This document shows positions 58,273 to 64,000 of a stretch of 64,000 bases of DNA, piece after piece. Position 1 is the first letter of the stretch. Each line of letters begins with the position of its first letter. A model generated the notes under the pieces. That model saw only the letters and a program-made list of their open reading frames with translations. It was not told the DNA's origin and did no database searches. Both the position numbers and the translations under genes were made by a program. This DNA comes from Streptomyces kronopolitis. GTDB lineage: Bacteria; Actinomycetota; Actinomycetes; Streptomycetales; Streptomycetaceae. The stretch lies in the NCBI RefSeq assembly GCF_014646275.1, contig NZ_BMND01000021.1, positions 62,001-126,000 of the forward strand, written 5' to 3'.

Positions 58273-58428
58273 TCAGGAAATACAGCCGGCCTTGGGGGCG
58301 GCGCTGATGCAGCCGGACTTCGGGGCCGCGCTGATGCAGCCGTTCTTCGCCGCCTGCTGTGCGGAGTTGGCGGCGAGCCAGTTCTGCCAGACGCCGTCCT
58401 GAGCCATCTTCTTGATGAGCTGCTCCAC
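58273..58428 (-). CDS. 51-aa repeat peptide, candidate RiPP precursor
   Basis: This short gene opens with GTG behind GGAGG (5-nt spacing) and encodes 51 residues. Residues 1-29 are a leader-like amphipathic helix (MEQLIKKMAQDGVWQNWLAA, then NSAQQAAKN). Residues 30-51 are three GCIS units: GCISAAPKS, GCISAAPKA and a final GCIS at the stop codon. Each unit has one Cys and one Ser, apt for cyclodehydration, thioether or lipidation chemistry, and the Lys between units could be a protease site. Downstream are a hairpin and then genes for an adenylating enzyme, a DUF1399-like protein and an MFS exporter. It resembles no precursor family that I can name. Confidence refers to its being a real gene; the RiPP role is inference. 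Confidence 0.85.
   Translation of the reverse strand: MEQLIKKMAQDGVWQNWLAANSAQQAAKNGCISAAPKSGCISAAPKAGCIS
58276..58341 (-). repeat. Three tandem core repeats within the peptide gene
   Basis: Two full 27-bp units (GCISAAPK plus Ser or Ala) and a truncated third end exactly at the stop codon. The DNA of the units differs at third positions (AGCGCGGCCCCG against AGCGCCGCCCCC, and TGT ATT TCC in the last), so the protein sequence, not the DNA, is being kept constant. That argues for selection on the peptide. Confidence 0.9.
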
Positions 58429-58796
58429 GGGAACCTCCGGTGTGAGTGGGATGACGCATCGGTACAGGCGGTGACCTGCGCCGATGCCGACGCCACCGAA
58501 GGTAAAAGTATGACCAAGTGAATGTCAATGAAGGGCAATGCCGCTGGCCGGGGAGGGGGGTGCGCTGCGCCAACTTTGGCGGAAATGCGTCGAGATGATC
58601 ATTACGGGAACCAAGTGACGGGACGTCAGGTGGCGCGTCCGACGCGCGCCGGGGTGCCCGGTGGCGCCTCGCAGCGCGCCGCACGGCGCATGCCGATCGG
58701 GTGACCCGGGCGCGCGCCCGGCGCCCCGCGGCAGCGGACGGGGAACGCTCACCACCAGCCACCCGTCCACCGTTTCCAGCCCCCGGGGAGTCTGCC
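58429..58796. other. Divergent intergenic region, repeat peptide / HypX gene
   Basis: Apart from the candidate promoter near 58500-58528 nothing coding is supported. The A/T-rich patch 58500-58545 stands out against the surrounding GC-rich DNA. Confidence 0.45.
58500..58528 (-). promoter_or_regulatory. Candidate promoter of the repeat-peptide operon
   Basis: On the minus strand TTGACA (plus 58523-58528) lies 17 bp from TTACCT (plus 58500-58505). The -35 is perfect and the -10 weak. The dyad TGAC-N9-GTCA (plus 58511-58527) overlaps the -35 and could be an operator. The leader would be about 65 nt. Confidence 0.5.
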
Positions 58797-60506
58797 GTGC
58801 GCATCCTGCTCATCGCCGGCGCGTTCAACAGCCTGACGCAGCGCGTGTACGCCGAGCTGGGCGACCGCGGCCACCGGGTGAGCGTCGAGCTGGTGACCCG
58901 GGAGACGCCGCTCGCCGAGGTCGTCCGCCGCCGTCGCCCCGACCTGATCGTGGCGCCGATGCTCAAGACGGCCGTCCCGCGCGAGGTGTGGTCCGCCGTG
59001 CCCTGCCTGATCGTGCACCCCGGCCCCGTGGGCGACCGGGGGCCGTCCTCGGTGGACTGGGCGGTGCGGCTGGGCGCCGACCGGTGGGGCGTCACCGTTC
59101 TCCAGGCCAACGACGAGATGGACGCCGGCGACATCTGGGCGCACGCCGACTGCCCCGTTCCCCCGGTGGGCAAGAGCGACCTGTACCGCAACGAGATCGC
59201 CGACGCCGCCGTCGAGGCGGTCCTGACGGCCGTCGCCCGGGTCGCGTCCGGCACCCACCGCCCCCAGCCGCAGGCCACCCTGCCCGCCGCGGCGAAAACC
59301 GGCCGCCCCCGGCCGCCCATGCGCCAGGACGCCCGCCGGATCGACTGGCACCGCGACACCACCGACACCGTCGTGCGCACCCTGCGCGCCGCCGACTCGC
59401 AGCCCGGCGTGCGGGACGAACTGCTCGGCGAGACCTGGCAGCTGCACGGCGGCCACCCCGACGACACCCTGACGGGCCGGCCGGGCGAGCTGCTCGCCAC
59501 CCGCTGCGGCGCGATCTGCCGGGCGACGGCCGACGGCGCGGTGTGGATCCCCGAGCTGCGCCCGCCCCGCGCCCCGGGGGAGCCCGGCACCGTCAAGCTG
59601 CCCGCCGCCCTCGCGCTGGGCGACCGCCTCCCGCCGCTCCCCGAGGTCCCGGCCCCGCCCGGCCCCGGCGACGGACGGCGCACCTGGTCCGACATCCGCT
59701 ACCGCGAGGACGGCCCGGCCGGCTTCCTGGAGTTCTCCTTCCCCGGCGGCGCGATGAGCACCGACCACTGCCGGCGCCTGCTCGCCGCGTACCGCCATGC
59801 CTGCACCCGGCCGATGTCCGTCCTGGTCCTCGGCGGCCGCCGGGACTTCTTCTCCAATGGCATCCATCTGCACGTCATCGAGGCCGCCGACGACCCCGCC
59901 GCGGAGTCCTGGGCCAACCTCAACGCCATGGACGACCTGGTGCACGCCGTCCTGACCACCACCGACCGGCTGGTGGTCGCCGCGCTCGGCGGCAACGCCG
60001 CGGCCGGCGGGGCGATGCTGGCCCTCGCCGCCGACGAGGTGTGGTGCCGCTCCTCCGTGGTGCTCAACCCGCACTACCGGCTGATGGGGCTGCACGGCTC
60101 GGAGTTCTGGACGTACACCCTGCCCCGCCGCACCGGCCCCGAGGTGGCCGCGCAGCTCACCACCCGCGCGCTGCCGCTCACCGCGGCGACCGGGGCGCGG
60201 CTCGGGCTGGTCGACCGGATCCTCGACTGCGCCGCGCAGGAATTCACCGCGCGGACCACCCGCCTCGCCGTCCGGCTGGCGTCGGCGCCCTCGGCCCGGG
60301 CCCGGATCGCCGCGAAGAAGGCCGACCGGGAGCGCGACGAGGCCGATCGGCCGCTCGCCGCCTACCGGGAGGACGAACTGGCGCGGATGCACGCCGTCTT
60401 CTTCGACCCGGAGCAGCCCTATCACGCGCTGCGCCGGGCCTTCGTGCGCAAGGAGCCGGGCGGCACCCCGGCGCATCTGAACGCCGGTGAGTCCGCCGGG
60501 ACATGA
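58797..60506 (+). CDS. hypX: HypX-like formyltransferase / enoyl-CoA-hydratase fusion
   Basis: From the GTG (VRILLIAGAFNSLTQRVY) the protein has 569 residues. The N-terminal half is a formyl-tetrahydrofolate-binding formyltransferase fold with LIVHPGPVGDRGPSSVDWAV, and the C-terminal half a crotonase fold with ALGGNAAAGGAMLALAADEVW and VVLNPHYRLMGLHGSEFWTYTLPRR. This is the layout of HypX, which makes the CO ligand of oxygen-tolerant [NiFe]-hydrogenases from formyl-THF. No other hydrogenase gene is in the window, so it is either an isolated maturation gene or part of the peptide locus with which it is divergent. Confidence 0.88.
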   Translation: MRILLIAGAFNSLTQRVYAELGDRGHRVSVELVTRETPLAEVVRRRRPDLIVAPMLKTAVPREVWSAVPCLIVHPGPVGDRGPSSVDWAVRLGADRWGVTVLQANDEMDAGDIWAHADCPVPPVGKSDLYRNEIADAAVEAVLTAVARVASGTHRPQPQATLPAAAKTGRPRPPMRQDARRIDWHRDTTDTVVRTLRAADSQPGVRDELLGETWQLHGGHPDDTLTGRPGELLATRCGAICRATADGAVWIPELRPPRAPGEPGTVKLPAALALGDRLPPLPEVPAPPGPGDGRRTWSDIRYREDGPAGFLEFSFPGGAMSTDHCRRLLAAYRHACTRPMSVLVLGGRRDFFSNGIHLHVIEAADDPAAESWANLNAMDDLVHAVLTTTDRLVVAALGGNAAAGGAMLALAADEVWCRSSVVLNPHYRLMGLHGSEFWTYTLPRRTGPEVAAQLTTRALPLTAATGARLGLVDRILDCAAQEFTARTTRLAVRLASAPSARARIAAKKADRERDEADRPLAAYREDELARMHAVFFDPEQPYHALRRAFVRKEPGGTPAHLNAGESAGT

Positions 60507-60641
60507 GGCGACATTCCCCGACCTTTTCGGCGAGCACCGAAACGCCTCGCCGCCGGTTCCGGCCCCCGCCAGGGTGGAGCCCGAGCGCGGGCAGCCGTCC
60601 GGGCTCGGACCAACGGAACATCTCCGGGGGAAGGACTCCAC

Positions 60642-61076
60642 ATGATCCGCAGGATCTCCGCCGCCGCCGTGACGGGCGCCACTGCCGCGGCACTCGCCCT
60701 GTCCGGCACGGCCGTCGCCGCCACCCGGGCCGAGCACGGCCCGGTCGCACCGTCGGCCCACGGCCCGGCCACCGCCCGCCAGGCCGTCGGCGCCCAGCAC
60801 ACCCTGCCCGCCCTGGCCAACGCCTGCTGGCACAGCGGCAGTCACTGGTGGTGCAACAACAGAAGCGGGGCGCCCGTCTACCAGCCCGGCACGCTCACGG
60901 TCGTCGGCTACATGAACTCCAACCCGTCCTGGTTCGTCTGCCGCAGCGACAACGGCGGGCACGTCGGCGGCCCGCACCCGAACCGGTGGGAGTGGACCCA
61001 GGCCGACAACGGGGCATGGGGCTGGATGAAGGACACCGACATCTCCAGCGAGACCGACCCGCTGCCGGTCTGCTGA
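60642..61076 (+). CDS. Small secreted protein of unknown function
   Basis: The protein has 144 residues; a GGGGGAAGG site precedes the ATG. A signal peptide (ISAAAVTGATAAALALSGTAVAA) leads to a mature domain of about 85 residues with five Cys and many Trp (NACWHSGSHWWCNNRSG, WFVCRSDNG, WEWTQADNGAWGWMKDTD, ending PLPVC). The pattern resembles the short SH3-like secreted proteins common in streptomycetes. No partner is evident. Confidence 0.82.
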   Translation: MIRRISAAAVTGATAAALALSGTAVAATRAEHGPVAPSAHGPATARQAVGAQHTLPALANACWHSGSHWWCNNRSGAPVYQPGTLTVVGYMNSNPSWFVCRSDNGGHVGGPHPNRWEWTQADNGAWGWMKDTDISSETDPLPVC

Positions 61077-61154
61077 CGAATGCCCGGGGGCCGGTGGTCG
61101 ACACCCGTCGGCCACCGGCCCCGTGGTGTGTCCGTGTGCCGCCCGGGCGCCGGG

Positions 61155-61691
61155 CTACGGCGTGGGCTGGTACTTGTAACCGATGCCGAACACGGTGGTG
61201 ATGGCATCGCGCGGGCCGGGGCCCAGCCGCCGGCGCACCCGGGCGATGTGGACGTCGACCGTACGGCTGCTGGACTGGCAGCTGGGCCACACGGCGGCCA
61301 TCAGCTGCTCCCGGGTGAAGGTGCGCCGGGGATGCCGTACGAGGTGCGCCAGGAGGTCGAACTCCAGGCGTGGCAGCTCCAGTTGACGGTCGCGGGCGTA
61401 GACGGTCCGGGCCGCGGTGTCGATCCGGATCGGCTCCGGGCGCGGCGGGGCGGCCGGCTCGGGCTCGTGCTCCGGCTCCTCGCGCGCCGGCGCCAGGATG
61501 ATGTGGACCTCGTCCGACGGCAGCCGGTGCACCGAGACGGGCTCCAGTGCGCGCAGGGTCAGCTGCCACGTGCCGTCGGGCAGCCGGTCGACCGCCAGCG
61601 GCGGCTCGTCGCCCGGCCCGGCCGCGAGCGGCTGCCCGGGGCCGGCGTCCTGTCGTAACGCAAGCGGGGTCGTCGAGGAGTTCATAAACAT
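61155..61691 (-). CDS. OmpR-type winged-helix regulator without receiver domain
   Basis: From the MFMNSS start the protein has 178 residues (an upstream TTG would add 22). An N-terminal region of about 90 residues (LAVDRLPDGTWQLTLRALEPV) has no phospho-receiver features; the C-terminus is a Trans_reg_C DNA-binding domain (ARDRQLELPRLEFDLLAHLVRHPRRTFTREQLMAAVWP, then RTVDVHIARVRRRLG and ITTVFGIGYKY). It would bind direct-repeat DNA sites without a kinase signal; the N-terminal part may sense a ligand. Confidence 0.85.
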   Translation of the reverse strand: MFMNSSTTPLALRQDAGPGQPLAAGPGDEPPLAVDRLPDGTWQLTLRALEPVSVHRLPSDEVHIILAPAREEPEHEPEPAAPPRPEPIRIDTAARTVYARDRQLELPRLEFDLLAHLVRHPRRTFTREQLMAAVWPSCQSSSRTVDVHIARVRRRLGPGPRDAITTVFGIGYKYQPTP

Positions 61692-62534
61692 GATCTGGGC
61701 CCATTCCTCTTGCAAAGCAGGCGTGTACGGACACACATGGCGGTGCTCGACGTTCAAGGGTGCTGAGGCGACGCGGCGGTCACGAAGCGGTCCGGCGGTG
61801 CGGCGAGCGGGCGCTTCCGCGGTGGGTGCGCCAGCGGGGAGGATCGCTCCGTTCGTGCCCGCACCCCGGCCGTGACGTGGTGCGAAGTCACGGCCTTCGG
61901 TCCGGATGAACGCTACATGTGATCGAGTGGTTCCGGAAAGTAGCTACCGCGAATTCGGTTGCTCTTGAGCCGACTTTGTGTTTGCCGGATGTCAACGCGG
62001 CGGACGCGCGAGACCGTTGGCGGGCGGCTGGTCCACCGCGCGGCCCCGTGCGGCGTGAGGGGGAGGTCGATGCGGGCCGGGCGGGATCCGCGGGCGGCCG
62101 TCGTGCCGGTTCCGTTCGTGCCACCCTCCAGGTCCGTCGGGGTGCGGGGAGGGGGTCGCCGGAGGGTGAAGTCCGGTCGCAGCGGGGCCGAACTGCGCGG
62201 TGTCGCCTTGCGTCAACGGATACGGAGGAGTAATCGGCGGCGGTGTGCAGTTGTGGAGATGCTGTGAACATCCGAATATGCCAAACAAATGGCTCACGGC
62301 TCACGGGGCGTCAAAAAAGAGAGGCCCGGGAGGCCGTCCGACAAGTTGTTCTCTTTTCAAATTCATCGCAGACTAAAAGGTGCGGAACCAGATATTCCAG
62401 GCGGCTTGTTTTCGCGGAGAGTTGAGGGTGAGTAGGGTGTGGCCGCTGTCACTTGACCGGTGACGGCGGTCCAGCTGAATTCGGCGCAGCTGGAATGCGA
62501 TGGGGGATGACGCCTTCGTGACCGGGAGGGGACC
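61692..62534. other. Gene-free regulatory stretch
   Basis: About 840 bases with no accepted gene. The interval 62240-62430 is clearly less GC-rich than the rest of the window (many A/T runs, for example around 62310-62390) and likely holds the promoter of the gene at 62535. Two open frames at 61888-62304 are Arg/Pro-rich and rejected. Confidence 0.5.
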
Positions 62535-63491
62535 ATGGCGGCCGGCTCATTCGAGGGACAGTACGTGTGGAGTCCAGCAGCCAATGACCGGGCGCTGGCG
62601 CACGCGTGTATGGATGTCAGAACCGGACGGTATCTGAGTGCGGGCGAGGTCCTGCGGGAAGCCCGGGAGGATTTCGAGGTGCGGGCCCACCGCTCGCTCG
62701 TGCTGGCGTCCGTGGCCGCCGACTCCGACCTGGCGGAACGCTGGCTGGCCGAGGAGCCGGGGCCGGACGCGGCACTGCTCTGGGCACGGGTGGCGATGCT
62801 CCGGGCGCTGCGCATGGCCGACGCCGGCGACCGGCGGCAGGGCGCCCTGACGCGGATAGCGCAGACGGCGTGCGAGCGGGCCGCGAAGCTGCTGCCCCAG
62901 GACCCCACCCCGTGGGTCGCCCAGTTGACGCTGTCCCGTCTGGACCGCCCCCGGGACCCGGCGCCGCAGGGGCTGCTGACCGCGCCGGCCGGCCCCTGGT
63001 ACCTCTTCGCCCACATCCTGCGGCTGGCCCCCTGGCACCGCGAGGCGCACCACCGCTTCCTGTCGTTCTTCTTCACCCGCTACGGCGGTTCGTCGAGCGC
63101 GAGCTGGGACGTCGCCGCCTTCCTGAGCCAGCGGGCACCGGCCTCCTCGCCGCTGCGGCTGCTGCCGCTGGTGGCCCTGGTCGAGGACTACAACCCGTCC
63201 GCGCTGCTCGCGGACCGCACCTGGGAGCAGCCCCAGTGGATCACCACCGCGATGGGCATCTACCGCAACTGGTTCCCGCGGGTCGCCGATTACCGCTTCA
63301 CGCCGGTGCTGGATCTGGCGTATCTGGCGCACGCGCTGTTCATGGCGAATCGCGAATTCGAGGCGCGGGAAGTCCTCACCGCCATGGGCCCCTACGCCTC
63401 CCGCATGCCCTGGAGCGCATTCGGTGACCCCGAGGAGCAATTGACCAAGGCCAGACGCTCCTGCGGGCTTCCCGTGCCGCACGAGGGTTGA
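62535..63491 (+). CDS. Conserved hypothetical helical-repeat protein
   Basis: The protein has 318 residues from an ATG after GGGAGGGGACC. It is a chain of helices in TPR-like spacing (YLSAGEVLREAREDFEVRAHRSLVLASVAADSDLAERWL, then WYLFAHILRLAPWHREAHHRFLSFFF). No signal peptide, membrane helix or catalytic motif is visible. Streptomycete genomes carry similar proteins of unknown role. It is followed by the permease gene, 133 bp away. Confidence 0.78.
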   Translation: MAAGSFEGQYVWSPAANDRALAHACMDVRTGRYLSAGEVLREAREDFEVRAHRSLVLASVAADSDLAERWLAEEPGPDAALLWARVAMLRALRMADAGDRRQGALTRIAQTACERAAKLLPQDPTPWVAQLTLSRLDRPRDPAPQGLLTAPAGPWYLFAHILRLAPWHREAHHRFLSFFFTRYGGSSSASWDVAAFLSQRAPASSPLRLLPLVALVEDYNPSALLADRTWEQPQWITTAMGIYRNWFPRVADYRFTPVLDLAYLAHALFMANREFEAREVLTAMGPYASRMPWSAFGDPEEQLTKARRSCGLPVPHEG

Positions 63492-63624
63492 CGCGCACAT
63501 CCGACCGTGAAGCTTTCTTGGCGCCGCCCGGTTATCCGCCGCGCGGGGCCGTCCCCTTCTGCTCCATCCGTTCGATCAGCTCACGTTGACCCCCATCCCC
63601 CCGGTACCCCAGAAAGGTGCGGTT

Positions 63625-64000
63625 GTGTCCGAGCGTATGTCCCCAGCTCGCTCGAAAACCCCCCACGCGGCCGATTCCGTCACCCTCGACGACGACGCCA
63701 CGCTCCACGCCATGGGCTATCCGCGGAAACTCACCCGCAGATTCCGCGCATTCGACAATTTCGCGATCTCGTTCACCATCATCAACATCATTTCCGGGAT
63801 CTTCTCCTCCTTCGGCTTCGGGATGAACGCCGGCGGGCCGCGGGTCCTGGTCTTCGGCTGGATCGGCGTCTCGGTCATGGTGCTGTTCGTCGGCGCCGCG
63901 ATGGGCGAGATCGCCTCCGCCTACCCGACCAGCGGCGCGCTCTACTTCTCCGCCGGCAAGCTGGCCAAGCGCCACCAGGGGGCCTGGTCCTGGTACACGG
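63625..64000 (+). CDS. Amino-acid permease (APC superfamily), 3' end outside window
   Basis: The frame opens at a GTG (VSERMSPARS) behind AGAAAGG; an ATG four codons later is possible. After 45 soluble residues (DDDATLHAMGYPRKLTRRFRAFDNFAISFTII) come the first two membrane helices (IISGIFSSFGFGMNAGG, VLVFGWIGVSVMVLFVGAAMGEIASAYPTSGALYF). The ASAYPTSGALY segment is the APC signature of GABA/choline/amino-acid permeases. The gene is cut by the window edge. Confidence 0.9.
   Translation, partial: MSERMSPARSKTPHAADSVTLDDDATLHAMGYPRKLTRRFRAFDNFAISFTIINIISGIFSSFGFGMNAGGPRVLVFGWIGVSVMVLFVGAAMGEIASAYPTSGALYFSAGKLAKRHQGAWSWYT

Noticed and set aside
58276..58341. Short tandem repeats considered as a CRISPR-like or VNTR element
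   Set aside because: Units are in frame, contiguous without spacers and differ synonymously, so they are coding repeats.
58154..58402. 82-codon plus-strand frame opposite the repeat peptide gene
   Set aside because: It reads the hairpin and the antisense of the core repeats; the minus-strand peptide has a proper Shine-Dalgarno and protein-level repeat conservation, whereas this frame has neither.
61888..62304. Frames on both strands in the A/T-richer gene-free stretch
   Set aside because: Low-complexity Arg/Pro-rich translations, no ribosome binding sites, and the two strands overlap fully.

Overview
The window is 64 kb of very GC-rich DNA with strong third-position GC bias, GTG/TTG starts, many 1-4 bp gene overlaps and a type II polyketide spore-pigment locus. 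These point to a Streptomyces (or very close relative) chromosome. No rRNA, tRNA, CRISPR array, transposase or phage gene was seen. Only the two edge genes are cut by the window (lnt at the left, an amino-acid permease at the right).

Layout. 1-7.7 kb: stand-alone genes: Lnt, an NTF2-fold protein, an ABC exporter behind a textbook SoxR-type promoter, a DinB protein, a GAF-GAF histidine kinase with an eroded ATPase domain, a STAS protein and glutathione peroxidase. 8.5-15.0 kb: a whiE-like spore-pigment operon (SchA/CurD-like protein, cupin, KS-alpha, KS-beta, ACP, two cyclases) facing an O-methyltransferase across a perfect 18-bp hairpin. 15-18.3 kb: a secreted beta-helix protein, a VOC protein and an ArsR regulator.

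18.3-25.9 kb: a compact cluster that stands out. One divergent arm is CDP-alcohol phosphotransferase. The other encodes an MDR oxidoreductase, a degenerate PTPS/QueD, a GT4 glycosyltransferase, a methyltransferase and a flippase-like membrane protein, with overlapping reading frames. Facing them are a pyrimidine reductase, a creatininase-family amidohydrolase and a GTP cyclohydrolase II with Met in place of the catalytic Tyr. The last three match, step for step, the archaeal ArfA-ArfB-ArfC route from GTP.

26-33 kb: cbtBA cobalt transport behind a cobalamin riboswitch, a pseudo-histidine-phosphatase, an SPW protein, an alkyl-sulfatase-like enzyme and a STAND ATPase. 33.2-37.0 kb: a five-gene, tightly coupled operon of unknown function (61-aa peptide, unknown protein, two paralogous DUF6895-like proteins, serine hydrolase), divergent from an MFS/MarR pair with a palindromic operator.

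40-51.6 kb: a molybdenum island: two HTH-Mop regulators, a PucR regulator, xanthine-dehydrogenase-type subunits, a sulfite-oxidase-fold protein, a tandem-Mop molbindin, ModA and a fused ModB-ModC. 51.6-54.9 kb: an F420-type oxidoreductase, a SulP transporter with beta-carbonic anhydrase, and a small secreted protein.

54.9-60.5 kb: a likely undescribed RiPP locus. A 51-aa peptide gene (58273-58428, minus strand), too short for routine gene calling, ends in three GCIS units joined by AAPK linkers. It is followed by a large hairpin (attenuator) and then, translationally coupled, by an adenylate-forming enzyme and a DUF1399-like protein, and an MFS exporter. A complete HypX-like gene is divergent. 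The right end holds a secreted protein, a DNA-binding-domain-only regulator, a conserved hypothetical and the truncated permease.
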